From a bacterium (GTDB taxonomy: Bacteria > Desulfobacterota > Binatia > Binatales > Binataceae), in the NCBI GenBank assembly GCA_014896235.1, contig JADBKU010000022.1, forward strand, positions 1-64,000: DNA of 64,000 nucleotides. Reading direction: 5' to 3'. Below, piece after piece: positions 26,268 through 35,456 of the stretch. The position numbers and the translations under genes were made by a program. The stretch's first letter is position 1. Every line of letters begins with the position of its first letter. The notes beneath the pieces were generated by a model that saw only the letters and a list, made by a program, of their open reading frames with translations, did not search any database and was not told the DNA's origin.

Positions 26268-26987
26268 ATGCCGGTTTTCGAGCGTGGCGAAATTTCGCTC
26301 TATTACGAAGAATTCGGAGCGGGCTATCCGATCCTGCTGTTCGCGCCGGGCGGGATGCGCTCGAGCATCGAGTTCTGGCACAAAAGCCCGTTCGATCCGA
26401 CGGTGGAATTCGCCAACGATTTTCGCGTGATCGCGATGGACCAGCGGAACGCAGGCCGCTCGCACGCGCCGGTAAGCGCGGACGACGGTTGGGAGACCTA
26501 CGCCGCCGATCATCTCGCGCTGCTCGATCACCTGAAAATCGACCGCTGCCATCTGATGGGCGGATGCATCGGCTCGTCGTATTGCCTTGGCGTAATCAAG
26601 GCGGCGCCCAAGCGGGTGAGCGCGGCGGTGCTGCAAAACCCGATCGGATTGCACGAAAATCGCGCGGCCTTTTACGAGATGTTCGACGGCTGGGCGAAAG
26701 AGTTGCGGCGCGCGCGGCCGAATCTCGCCGAGACCGCGTTTGCGAGCTTTCGCGAGCGGATGTATGGCGGCGATTTCGTCTTTTCCGTTGACCGCGAGTT
26801 CGTGCGCAACTGCGCAACGCCTCTCCTGGTGCTGGCGGGCGACGATCTTTATCATCCGGCGCCGATTTCGCGTGAAATTGGCGCGCTCGCGCCTCACGTC
26901 GAAACGATCGAACGATGGAAAACGCCGGACGTGGTCGCCGCCGCCGTCGCCCGCACCCGCGCGTTTCTTATCGCGCATCGGGGATGA
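26268..26987 (+). CDS. Alpha/beta hydrolase with Cys at the nucleophile position
   Basis: 239 residues from ATG 26268, which has the strong ribosome site GAAAGGAGGA; the longer ORF-track start overlaps the previous gene and is rejected. The fold opens with YYEEFGAGYPILLFAPGG. The nucleophile elbow reads MGGCIGSS (GxCxG), so cysteine stands where most family members have serine, as in dienelactone hydrolases. The acid is probably in LVLAGDDLYHP. The substrate is unknown; it could act on a CoA ester or lactone from the neighbouring dehydrogenase. Confidence 0.82.
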   Translation: MPVFERGEISLYYEEFGAGYPILLFAPGGMRSSIEFWHKSPFDPTVEFANDFRVIAMDQRNAGRSHAPVSADDGWETYAADHLALLDHLKIDRCHLMGGCIGSSYCLGVIKAAPKRVSAAVLQNPIGLHENRAAFYEMFDGWAKELRRARPNLAETAFASFRERMYGGDFVFSVDREFVRNCATPLLVLAGDDLYHPAPISREIGALAPHVETIERWKTPDVVAAAVARTRAFLIAHRG

Positions 26988-27043
26988 CCGATCGGCGCGG
27001 CGCATGCTCACGCCGATCGAAACGCCGCCGCCGCAGTGCGCGC

Positions 27044-28159
27044 TCAACCGCCCGGCGAATTATTGCGGTGGACAATATCGCGGCTCGATCGTGCGGTACG
27101 GTAAACCGGGTTGATGCGTTCCGATAATTCCGTGCGGGCGGAGATGACCGTCCGGTGATGCGGCGAGAATTCGCAGGCGGGATCGGCGGCCGCGGCGTCG
27201 CCGGCCAGGGCAAATGCCTGACAGCGGCATCCGCCGAAATCCCGTTCGCGTTCGGGACAGGTACGGCACGGCTCTTTCATCCAATCGTAGCCGCGAAAGG
27301 CGTTGAAGACGGAAGAATCGCGCCAGATTTCGCCGAGCGTGGCCGTGCGCACATTCGGAAATTCCAATCCTGCAATCGACGCTGCCGCCTGACAAGGCAT
27401 CGCGTAGCCCGCTGGATCGATCACGATCGTGCCGCGGCCCCATCCGCCCATGCATGGCTTGGGCCGCCCGGCCAGATAGTCGTTGCGGACGAAGACCACC
27501 TGCATCAAGCCGCGCATCCGCTCGGCGGCGCCGCGCGCGATCGCCTCGGCGCGATCGTTCTGCTCCGGGGTCGGCATCAGATGCGCCCGGTTGAGCAGCG
27601 CCCATCCATGGAATTGCACGCTCGCCAGTTCGACGCGGCGTGCGCCAAGTTCAGCGGCCAGATCGATCATCGCGCCGACCCGATCGAGATTCAGCCGATG
27701 GACGACGAAGTTAAGCGTCAGCGGGATTTTCATCCGCGCAATCATCCGCGCCACGGCGAGTTTGCGCCGATGCACCCCTGCTCCGGCGACATAATCCGCG
27801 CCGGCTTCGTCGCCGTCTTGCAGGCTTAACTGCACATGGTCGAGTCCGGCGGCGCGGAACGCGTCAAGCCGCGCTTCGGTCAGACCCACGCCACTGGTGA
27901 TTAGATTGATGTAGAGATCGCAGGCGCGGGCCGCTGCGGTCAGTTCGGTCAGATCGTCGCGGAGCAGCGGCTCGCCGCCGGTCAGATGGAGTTGCAAAAC
28001 GCCGAGCGCGGCCGCTTGCGCGAAGATGCGCGACCAGTCGCCGGTGGACAATTCGGCGCGGCGTTTCGCGAAATCGAGCGGATTGGAGCAATAGAGGCAG
28101 CCAAGCGGACATCGGTAGGTCAGCTCAGCGACCAGCGAACGCGGCGGGCTGGTGTTCAC
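27044..28159 (-). CDS. pqqE: PQQ biosynthesis radical SAM protein PqqE
   Basis: 371 residues with a GTG start that overlaps the stop of pqqD (GTGA). The radical SAM cluster CPLGCLYC is near residue 18. The C-terminal SPASM region has extra Cys motifs (MPCQAAAS, CRTCPERERDFGGCRCQAFA) for auxiliary Fe-S clusters. PqqE makes the carbon-carbon bond between Glu and Tyr of PqqA, helped by PqqD. It is the last gene of a tight pqqABCDE operon. Confidence 0.96.
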   Translation of the reverse strand: MNTSPPRSLVAELTYRCPLGCLYCSNPLDFAKRRAELSTGDWSRIFAQAAALGVLQLHLTGGEPLLRDDLTELTAAARACDLYINLITSGVGLTEARLDAFRAAGLDHVQLSLQDGDEAGADYVAGAGVHRRKLAVARMIARMKIPLTLNFVVHRLNLDRVGAMIDLAAELGARRVELASVQFHGWALLNRAHLMPTPEQNDRAEAIARGAAERMRGLMQVVFVRNDYLAGRPKPCMGGWGRGTIVIDPAGYAMPCQAAASIAGLEFPNVRTATLGEIWRDSSVFNAFRGYDWMKEPCRTCPERERDFGGCRCQAFALAGDAAAADPACEFSPHHRTVISARTELSERINPVYRTARSSRDIVHRNNSPGG

Positions 28160-28434
28160 TCGACGAGCCGCCGTTCACGCATCGCGCCGAGAAATTCCGC
28201 CGTTTCGCGTGCGATTGCGCCTGTTGTTCCATAGCGGCCGGTGAGTTCGCCCACGATCTCGGCCAGGGAGCGCCGTCCGTCGCACAGGCGGACGATCGCC
28301 GCCGCCGTTTCGTTCAATTCCAGCGCGGCTTCAGGAAAGAGCAACCGTTCGCGGCCGTCCGCCGGATCGACGCGCAAACGCACGCCGGCCGCGAGCCGCG
28401 GACGCCATCCGCCGTCGGGAGCATCGGAATTCAT
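28156..28434 (-). CDS. pqqD: PQQ biosynthesis peptide chaperone PqqD
   Basis: 92 residues, the usual length. The RiPP-recognition fold has FPEAALELNETAAAIVRLCDG and SLAEIVGELTGRYG. It binds PqqA and presents it to PqqE. Its ATG overlaps the pqqC stop as ATGA and its own TGA overlaps the pqqE start. The ORF track shows it only as the tail of a longer frame. Confidence 0.95.
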   Translation of the reverse strand: MNSDAPDGGWRPRLAAGVRLRVDPADGRERLLFPEAALELNETAAAIVRLCDGRRSLAEIVGELTGRYGTTGAIARETAEFLGAMRERRLVE

Positions 28435-29177
28435 TCTGCGGCGGGCCATAGGGGCGGCGCCCATCCTGGCTCGACATAGGCGAAATGAATCGCGTCGAGC
28501 AGGCTCCAGAGAATATGGCATTTCGCGATCAGCGCTTCGACCGCGCGATCCTGCATCGCGCGCGTAGTGCAATTGCGGACGACGAAATCGAGTCCGAAGG
28601 CGGCGTCGCGCGGCGCTTCGGAAAGACGGCCGCGGAAATAATCGAGTCCTGTGCGATCGAGCCACGGATAAAGCTGCTCCAGCGCCGCGACCCGGTTCGC
28701 CATCAACTCCGGCGCGAAGAGTTCGGTCAGCGACGACGCGACCGCTTCGACCAGCGGACGGCTCGCGACCAGCTCGACGTACGCATCGACGGCGTAACGC
28801 GCGGCGGGCAGCACGCGCTTGAGGCTCCGAACCTCGTCGGGATCGAGGCCGGCGGCCTGCGCGAGGCGCAGCCATTTGCGCATTCCACCTTCGCGCGACT
28901 CGTCGCCATCATGGTCGGCGATGCGGCCGATCCACGCGCGGCGAAACTCGGGATCGTCCGCTTTGGACAGGATAATCGCGTCTTTCCTGGGTATTCGCCA
29001 TTGATAGTAGAAGCGGTTTTCAATCCACGCCTGAAGCTGGCGGCGGGTGAGCTTCCCCTGATGCATCAGCAGGTGGAACGGATGGCGATCGTGATATGCA
29101 ACCGCGCCGACCGCGCGCAGCCGCGCGACAAATTGCTCGGGCGAATCGGGCGGCGCTTGCGTGGCCGTGAGGTTCAT
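28431..29177 (-). CDS. pqqC: Pyrroloquinoline-quinone synthase PqqC
   Basis: 248 residues, an all-helical cofactorless oxidase. The conserved block ENRFYYQWRIPRKDAIILSK near residue 50 and RIADHDGDE at about 85 match the family. It performs the last ring closure and oxidation of PQQ synthesis, using O2. It starts 4 bp after pqqB and overlaps pqqD. Presence of this oxygen-dependent step supports an aerobic lifestyle. Confidence 0.95.
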   Translation of the reverse strand: MNLTATQAPPDSPEQFVARLRAVGAVAYHDRHPFHLLMHQGKLTRRQLQAWIENRFYYQWRIPRKDAIILSKADDPEFRRAWIGRIADHDGDESREGGMRKWLRLAQAAGLDPDEVRSLKRVLPAARYAVDAYVELVASRPLVEAVASSLTELFAPELMANRVAALEQLYPWLDRTGLDYFRGRLSEAPRDAAFGLDFVVRNCTTRAMQDRAVEALIAKCHILWSLLDAIHFAYVEPGWAPPLWPAAE

Positions 29178-29181
29178 CGGA

Positions 29182-30120
29182 CTAAAGTTCCAGCGTCATT
29201 CCGTCGGCGGCGACTTCCCATCCGGCTTCGGCAAGTTGGCGGCGTTCCTCAGAGTCCTCGTCGAGAATCGGGTTGGTGTTGTTTATATGGGTGTAAATCT
29301 TCCGAATCCCGTCCAGTTCGCGCATCGCGGCAAGACTGCCGTGCGGACCGCCGATCGGCAGATGGCCCATCGCGGTCGCCGTGGCCGTTCCCGCTCCGCG
29401 GCGCGCCATCTCGTCGTCCCACCAGAAACTTCCGTCGAGCAGGATACATGACGAATGACGGGCGGCGGCGAGCAGCGCCTCGTCGATCCGGCGAAGGCAG
29501 GGCGCGTAAAGCAACGCGGCGGCGCTGTCGGCCGACCGGATTCGCAGTGCGATCGCGGCTCCCGACGGTTCTGGCCCGTCGCCGCCGACATAGCGCGGAA
29601 TTTTGGCCGCGACGGCGGTCGCACTGGCGCGCAGACCAGTATCCTCGCCACTGGCGGTGCGAATTTCGACCTCGGTAACGCCGCCGGCGCCGCCAACCGG
29701 CAAGTCGCGCCATTCGAGCCGTCCGGGCCGGCAAATCGCGGCAAAGGCCGCATTCATGCCGAAAATCCAATCGCGAACCGCAGCCGTCGAATAGATCGCG
29801 AGCGGTCCCGTCTCGCGAATCGCGAGCAATCCGGCGCAATGATCCAATTCGCCATCGGTCAAGATTATCGCGTCCAGCACTCCGGTTCGTGAACCGGCTG
29901 GCGCCAAATCGGTCGCGGAGAGCGTGCGGAGATGAGCGGGGAGATCGGGACTCGCGTTGATCAGGCGCCAGCGGCGGCCGTCGGCGCTGATCGCGAGCGA
30001 ACATTGCGTGCGCGGAATCGCCCGAATTTCGCCGCGCCGCATCCGGACGCAATTTTCGCATTGGCAATTCCATTGCGGAAATCCGCCGCCGGCGGCCGAG
30101 CCGAGTATCCGGACGCGCAT
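29182..30120 (-). CDS. pqqB: PQQ biosynthesis protein PqqB (MBL fold)
   Basis: 312 residues. The N-terminal GSAAGGGFPQWNCQCENC carries the structural-zinc cysteines. The MBL-like metal site is in LTDGELDHCAGL, and further HINNTNP occurs near the C-terminus. PqqB hydroxylates the tyrosine-derived intermediate. It starts 10 bp after the pqqA stop. Confidence 0.95.
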   Translation of the reverse strand: MRVRILGSAAGGGFPQWNCQCENCVRMRRGEIRAIPRTQCSLAISADGRRWRLINASPDLPAHLRTLSATDLAPAGSRTGVLDAIILTDGELDHCAGLLAIRETGPLAIYSTAAVRDWIFGMNAAFAAICRPGRLEWRDLPVGGAGGVTEVEIRTASGEDTGLRASATAVAAKIPRYVGGDGPEPSGAAIALRIRSADSAAALLYAPCLRRIDEALLAAARHSSCILLDGSFWWDDEMARRGAGTATATAMGHLPIGGPHGSLAAMRELDGIRKIYTHINNTNPILDEDSEERRQLAEAGWEVAADGMTLEL

Positions 30121-30129
30121 CGCGGGCGC

Positions 30130-30294
30130 TTAGCGCAATGGGCGCGAATCCACTGGCGGCGGCGGGTCGTGCTCCGCCGCTTCCGCTTTGCGCAAGCTGC
30201 CGAATGCGCGCATGTCGTCGAGCAGAAAGCTGTAGCAACTAATTTCGGCGTCCATGCGCAGTTCGACGAATTCCGGCTTGCGCCACTCGCTCAT
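30130..30294 (-). CDS. pqqA: PQQ precursor peptide PqqA, unusually long
   Basis: 54 residues from ATG 30294, which has GGAGG 8 bp upstream. The leader WRKPEFVELRMDAEISCY shows the E-x-x-x-Y core (Glu17 and Tyr21) whose side chains become PQQ. It is followed by 33 residues, while common PqqA peptides have only a few after the Tyr. The ORF track lists it within a 93-residue frame whose first part is not homologous. Its position directly before pqqB makes the identification firm. Confidence 0.92.
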   Translation of the reverse strand: MSEWRKPEFVELRMDAEISCYSFLLDDMRAFGSLRKAEAAEHDPPPPVDSRPLR

Positions 30295-30414
30295 GAAACG
30301 AACCTCCATTCTGCCGCTTCCGGCTCCGGCCGAAACGGCGGCGTCATGGAATTTTAACATCGCGCGCTGCGGCGAAGCCATCCGGCGGACGACCGCGATA
30401 AACTCAGCCATCGC

Positions 30415-31539
30415 TCAGGCCACGCGACCGCCAAACCGGATCGCGCAGTACCGGCGGGCGCGCCGCATCTCCATCGCGGCTGCGCGCGCGAGCGCTAGCG
30501 AGATCGCGAGCCACGGCGAGATTCCGGAGAAAGCCTCGCCCATCGCGTAGAGCGTACGCATCGAAAAGCGCGTTTCGTTGGAGATTGAATAAATGGGTTC
30601 CCAAACATCCGGCGCCATTTTGGCGCGAAAGCGTTCGAGGCCGCGGAAATTGTAGAAACGATTCGCATGCGCCCGCGCGAACCGCATCATCAGGCGGAGC
30701 CAGAGCGGATTCATGTCCAACGCGGCATGGGTCGAGAGGGCGACCAGACCAAGCGTGACATAGGTGCGGCCTTCGGCGGCGAAGCGCCGCATCGCGGCGT
30801 CGATCAGCAGTTCGCTGGTTCCGTTCGGCGCGCGCGGATCGCGCGCCACCTGCTCGATCAGATAGCCGTTGCGGGCGGGCGCCGGCGAAGCGACCAGAAA
30901 CGCGACGGCCGCGCCGTCGCGGCGCGCGACCAGCACCGTGCGATCTGCGACTTCCCCCGCGAGCGTATGCGGCTCGACGAGAAAATGCAGCGGCGGCAGC
31001 ACCCGCGAATCGAGCCAGCGCGCGAGCACCGCCGCGAGTTCGGGATCTTCGCATCCGCGCTCCGGCGCGAGCGGCTCGATGCGCACGCCTTTATTGCGCG
31101 CGCGATTCAACTGCGCACGGAGCGAGCGATGCGCCGCCAGCACGGACGGCCAGCGCGCGGGGTTCCAGACCGGCTGCGCGCCGATCACGATCGCCGCGTG
31201 GCGGCGGGAATTCGCCAGCAGGCCACGCAGGCGCTCGGCCGCGCAGACGTAGCAGACGCGGCATCGATGCGCCGCGGCGAAGTCTTCAAACGCGCGCGTC
31301 ACCGCCGGCAGCGCCGCCTCAGCGCATACCGGCGCGCCCGCCGCCAGCATCACATGGCCCCGCCGGATGTATCCAGTCACCGCAGGCGCCGAAGGCTCGA
31401 ACCACAGATCGATTCCAGGATTCAGTATCTGGTAGGCCGTCGCGTTCCAGCCGTGGGCCATCACCAGCGCGCGTGCGCTAAGCGCGGGTCCGATCGAGCA
31501 CCCGCCTGACACGGCATCGCGATTGCTTGCTGTATTCAA
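30415..31539 (-). CDS. DUF2156 (MprF C-terminal-like) acyltransferase-fold protein
   Basis: 374 residues. The GNAT-like domain related to the lysyl-transfer half of MprF has GTSELLIDAAMRRF and the C-terminal YNFRGLERFRAKMAP-EPIY block, typical of DUF2156. It carries no MprF-like multi-helix flippase part. It could aminoacylate a lipid or another acceptor, but this is not shown. It lies 120 bp before pqqA on the same strand and may be transcribed with the pqq operon, for no obvious reason. Confidence 0.8.
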   Translation of the reverse strand: MNTASNRDAVSGGCSIGPALSARALVMAHGWNATAYQILNPGIDLWFEPSAPAVTGYIRRGHVMLAAGAPVCAEAALPAVTRAFEDFAAAHRCRVCYVCAAERLRGLLANSRRHAAIVIGAQPVWNPARWPSVLAAHRSLRAQLNRARNKGVRIEPLAPERGCEDPELAAVLARWLDSRVLPPLHFLVEPHTLAGEVADRTVLVARRDGAAVAFLVASPAPARNGYLIEQVARDPRAPNGTSELLIDAAMRRFAAEGRTYVTLGLVALSTHAALDMNPLWLRLMMRFARAHANRFYNFRGLERFRAKMAPDVWEPIYSISNETRFSMRTLYAMGEAFSGISPWLAISLALARAAAMEMRRARRYCAIRFGGRVA

Positions 31540-31770
31540 GGCGCGCCGCTGCGTCCGCGAAGGCGAATACTACGACTGGAAATAGATAATAAATGGCCAG
31601 TGAATAAAATCATATGCTCAAAATGACTATTTACGGCCGCCATAGCGGTCCAATCGCAAATTAATATCGACTCTGCCCGCGATTCGAAACATAACCCGGC
31701 GCCGCCGATTACGAAACGGCAATTTCATGCCATTCCTCCGTTCGCGTTCGCGCCAACTAGATAATCTGAA

Positions 31771-34113
31771 ATGAGCATCCAAATCCGCTCGCGCAAACCG
31801 ATTGGACTTGCAGTCGCCCTCGCCGCCGCCGCGATTGTAGCGGCGCTCCCGCGCTTCGCCTGCGCCGGGCGCGACGCGCCGGATGTGGCGCTGCGCGGCA
31901 ACCATCCAATTCTGTCCGCTGAAGCCGGCCTCGTCCAGCCGCTCAACCCCAGCCAACAGCTCGAGCTTCGACTTTCGTTCGCGCCGCGCGGCCGGGCGCG
32001 GTTGACGCGCTATTTGGAGACGATCCAGGACCCAGCCTCGCCGAATTACCATCGATGGCTCACTGCAGAGCAGTATGCGCGGCGCTTCGGACGAACGCCG
32101 GCGGAAGTCGCAGCGGTCGCCGCATGGCTCGCGCACGCAGGTCTGCGCGTTTCCGCGCGTTCTCCAATGGGAATTACCGCGACTGGCGCCGCCGCGATGG
32201 TCGAGCGCGCTTTCGCGACGCGGCTCGCGGCGAACGCGAGCGGCGTCTATGCGAACCTCTCGGACCCGAGAATACCCGCGCGCTTCGCAAGAATAATTTC
32301 GTCGATCGCCGGTCTCGACAACACCCTGCATGCCGTCCCGATGGCTTCCGCGATTCCTGGCGGTCATGCGCCCGACGCCTTGCGCAAAACGCTTGCGATG
32401 GCCGCTGCGCCGGACTATGCCGGCGCGCAAGGCGAAGCGTTCGGGCCAGAGGACCTCTGGACGTTCTACGACGAAACGCCGCTCGTCCAGAATGGCCTCG
32501 ACGGCGCCGGGCAATGCGTGGCGATCGTCGAGGATTCGGACCTGCTCACCAGCGCCGTCACGCTGTTCGATTCTACCTTCGCGCTGCCGAACCCAAGCCT
32601 GTCGCGGGTGCTGGCTGACGGCGTGAATCCGGGCCGCACCGCCGACGAAACCGAGGCGCTGCTCGACGTCGAGTGGGCACATGCGGTCGCGACCGGCGCC
32701 GCAGTCGTGGTTTATATCGGCGCGGGCGCGAACGGCCTGGTCGATGCGCTCAGCGGCGCCGTGACCGACAATCAATGCGGCGCGATCAGCGTTAGCTATT
32801 CGTTCTGCGGGGGACCCGCCAGCTTTTACACCGGCACGCTCGATCCCCTGCTGGCCGAGGCCGCCGCACAAGGACAATCCGTCGCCGTAGCCGCCGGCGA
32901 CGACGGCTCCGCGGGCCTCACGCTCAACAGCGCGGGCACGGCCTGCGTCGTTGGAAGCAGTCTCAACGTCAGCGAATTCGCCGCCGATCCCAATGTGATC
33001 GCGGTCGGCGGCAGCCAGTTCACTCCGGTTTACAACGCGTCGGGCGAAGACGTCGGCTACGTCGCGGAAAGCGTTTGGGACGACGCGACCGGCGCGGGCG
33101 GCGGCGGCGCCAGCTCGATCTTCGCCAAGCCGCCGTATCAAATCGGACTCACGCCGCCTGACTCGATGCGCGATCTGCCGGATGTCGCGATGGGCGCAAG
33201 CCCGCTCGCGCCCGGTTTCTATTGGGGCGACGATCCGAATCAGGCCGGCGTCGCGCAGATGAACTGTTGCATCGGCGGCACCAGCATCGCCGCGCCGATT
33301 CTGGCCGGACTGATGAGCGTGGTCGCGCAAAGCGCGGGCGGACGCGCCGGCAATCCCAATCCACGCGTTTATCAACTGGGCGCGATGCATGACACGAGCC
33401 GCTCCGGCCTGCGCGATATCGTCGCGGGCAACAACGGCTTCAACGGCGTCTCCGGCTTTGTCGCCGAACCGGGATACGATCAGGCCAGCGGATGGGGCAG
33501 TATCGACATGGCGACGTTCGTCGCCGCATACGCGCCGGCCAGTCCCACGCCCACGCCAAGTTCCTCGCCCAGCCCCACGCCGAGTCCAACCGCTTCGCCC
33601 AGCGCAACGCCATCGCCGACGCCCACCACCTCGCCCACGCCGACTCCAACCCCGACTCCGAGCGCGACGCCGACGCTCAGCCCAACGCCAAGTCCGACGC
33701 CAAGTCCCACCCCGACGCCCTCCGCCACCCCGTCATCGTCGCCCACGCCATCTGCAACGCCAACGCCACTGCAATCGACGGCCGCCGCGATCGTAACGCC
33801 GCGCGTGCTTCATTTCGGCCCGATCAAAGCGGGAACGGCTAGCGCGGTTCAGGTCGTAACCGTGCTGAATCCCGCCGATAGCCCCGCGCCGCTCGCGATC
33901 GCGCGCATTCTCCGGCAGGGCGCCGCCGCTTTCGTGATCGGACAATCGCCGTCGAGTTGTTCCGCTGCGACGATGCTTGCGGCGGGCCAAAGCTGCACGA
34001 TCGCAATCAGTTTCGCGCCCGCGGCGCCGGGACTGCGCAGCGGCGCGCTCGCGATTATCGATAATGCGCGCAATGCGCCGCAGCAGGTCTATTTTTACGG
34101 CGCTGGATTTTGA
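31771..34113 (+). CDS. Secreted S53 peptidase (sedolisin/kumamolisin type)
   Basis: 780 residues. A signal peptide ends near residue 32. A pro-kumamolisin activation domain follows ([14 protein letters not shown]). The catalytic domain, about 210-585, has the Glu/Asp pair in [12 protein letters not shown] and the nucleophile in GGTSIAAP, all intact. A Ser/Thr/Pro linker (591-667) leads to a choice-of-anchor D-type beta domain starting at [11 protein letters not shown]. It should be an acid-active, secreted or surface-held protease. A long antisense ORF on the other strand is a shadow. Confidence 0.92.
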   Translation: MSIQIRSRKPIGLAVALAAAAIVAALPRFACAGRDAPDVALRGNHPILSAEAGLVQPLNPSQQLELRLSFAPRGRARLTRYLETIQDPASPNYHRWLTAEQYARRFGRTPAEVAAVAAWLAHAGLRVSARSPMGITATGAAAMVERAFATRLAANASGVYANLSDPRIPARFARIISSIAGLDNTLHAVPMASAIPGGHAPDALRKTLAMAAAPDYAGAQGEAFGPEDLWTFYDETPLVQNGLDGAGQCVAIVEDSDLLTSAVTLFDSTFALPNPSLSRVLADGVNPGRTADETEALLDVEWAHAVATGAAVVVYIGAGANGLVDALSGAVTDNQCGAISVSYSFCGGPASFYTGTLDPLLAEAAAQGQSVAVAAGDDGSAGLTLNSAGTACVVGSSLNVSEFAADPNVIAVGGSQFTPVYNASGEDVGYVAESVWDDATGAGGGGASSIFAKPPYQIGLTPPDSMRDLPDVAMGASPLAPGFYWGDDPNQAGVAQMNCCIGGTSIAAPILAGLMSVVAQSAGGRAGNPNPRVYQLGAMHDTSRSGLRDIVAGNNGFNGVSGFVAEPGYDQASGWGSIDMATFVAAYAPASPTPTPSSSPSPTPSPTASPSATPSPTPTTSPTPTPTPTPSATPTLSPTPSPTPSPTPTPSATPSSSPTPSATPTPLQSTAAAIVTPRVLHFGPIKAGTASAVQVVTVLNPADSPAPLAIARILRQGAAAFVIGQSPSSCSAATMLAAGQSCTIAISFAPAAPGLRSGALAIIDNARNAPQQVYFYGAGF
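33541..33774 (+). repeat. Ser/Thr/Pro-rich tandem linker repeat
   Basis: About 78 codons of PTPSPSP-like units (CCNACNCC patterns) inside the S53 gene. It separates the catalytic and C-terminal beta domains. Short-period repetition at DNA level makes it prone to length change. Confidence 0.85.
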
Positions 34114-34243
34114 ACCGCGCCGCGCGCCGGTTGAAGAATCAGACCGGGTCTGGTACGTGACCCAAAGCCGGTCGCGAGCGCGGAAGTTCGCGATCGAAGC
34201 TCGCCGGCTCTTTTATGATTTCAGCCAAAGCGACCCATCGCCG

Positions 34244-35437
34244 ATGAATCCGAAACGCACCGGCCCGCTCGCGGACGTCCGGATAATCGATCTCACCCAG
34301 GCGTTGGCCGGTCCTTATTGCACGATGCTGCTCGGCGATCTTGGCGCCGACATTATCAAGGTCGAGCCGCCGCACGGCGACATGGCGCGCACGCTCGGTC
34401 CGCCGTTTCCCGATCGCCAAGGCTGCGACTATTCGCCCTACTTCGCCAGCATCAACCGCAACAAGCGCAGCATCGTGCTCGATCTGAAATCCGACGCCGG
34501 CCGCGCGACCCTGTTCAAGCTGATCGAACGCGCCGACGCCGTGGTCGAGAACGCACGGTCGGGCGTGATGGACGCGCTTGGCATCGGTTACGAAACTTTG
34601 AGCGCGCGCAATCCCAGGCTGGTTTACGCCGCGGTGCGCGGCTTCGGCGATCCGCGCACCGGCCGCAGCCCGTACTCGGATTGGCCGGCCTTCGATATCG
34701 TCGCGCAATGCATGGGCGGATTGGTTGGGATGACCGGCCCGGCGGGCGGGGAGGGCTACCGCTGCGGCCCCGGCGTGGGCGACATCTATCCCGGCACGCT
34801 CGCGGCGCTCGGCGTCGTTTCCGCGATTCACGCGGCGCGCGTCAGCGGTAAGGGCCAGTTCCTCGACGTCGCGATGTACGACGCGGTGCTCGCGCTCTGC
34901 GAGGTGATCGTTTACACCTACTCGCTCACCGGAAAGACCATCGCGCCCGCCGGCAACTCCAGCCGCATCATCGTGCCGTTCGACATTTTCCCGACCGCCG
35001 ACGGCGCGATCGCGATCGCGGCGCCGACCGACAATCAATGGGCGGCGTTGTGCCGCGCGATGGGCCGCACGGAGCTGATCGCCGACGATCGCACGCGCAG
35101 CAATCCGCGGCGCGTCGCCAACGGCGAGTTCGTGCGCAACCTGATCCGCGAATGGACGGCGGCGCGGCCGACTGCGGAAATCGTCAGCGCGCTCGGCGGC
35201 AAAGTTCCCGTCGGTCCCGTCAACACCGCGCGCGAAATCTTCGCCGATCCCCATCCGCGCGCCCGCGGGATGCTGGTCGAGGTACAGCCGCCGGGCGACA
35301 ATCCGCCGCTGACGATCGCCGGCCCGGCGATCAAGCTCACGGGCACGCCCGCGGCGGTGCATTCGCGCGCGCCGCGCCTCGGCGAGCATGGCGCGGAAAT
35401 TCTCGCCGAATTGGGAATCGCGCCGGAAAAATCCTAG
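34244..35437 (+). CDS. CaiB/BaiF (class III) CoA-transferase
   Basis: 397 residues from ATG 34244; the ORF-track start lies inside the S53 gene. The family opening PLADVRIIDLTQALAGPYCTMLLGDLGADIIKVE is clear, as is the Gly-rich CoA loop and the VGDIYPGTLAALG helix with the catalytic Asp region. It moves CoA between acyl carboxylates. The next genes, a CoA-ester lyase and an acyl-CoA dehydrogenase, suggest activation and breakdown of a dicarboxylic or branched acid. Confidence 0.9.
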   Translation: MNPKRTGPLADVRIIDLTQALAGPYCTMLLGDLGADIIKVEPPHGDMARTLGPPFPDRQGCDYSPYFASINRNKRSIVLDLKSDAGRATLFKLIERADAVVENARSGVMDALGIGYETLSARNPRLVYAAVRGFGDPRTGRSPYSDWPAFDIVAQCMGGLVGMTGPAGGEGYRCGPGVGDIYPGTLAALGVVSAIHAARVSGKGQFLDVAMYDAVLALCEVIVYTYSLTGKTIAPAGNSSRIIVPFDIFPTADGAIAIAAPTDNQWAALCRAMGRTELIADDRTRSNPRRVANGEFVRNLIREWTAARPTAEIVSALGGKVPVGPVNTAREIFADPHPRARGMLVEVQPPGDNPPLTIAGPAIKLTGTPAAVHSRAPRLGEHGAEILAELGIAPEKS

Positions 35438-35456
35438 ACGTTATCGGAGAAATCAA

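Noticed and set aside
31627-33390. 587-residue minus-strand ORF
   Set aside because: It is antisense to the S53 peptidase, rich in Arg and Gly, and has no family motif. High GC creates such shadow frames.
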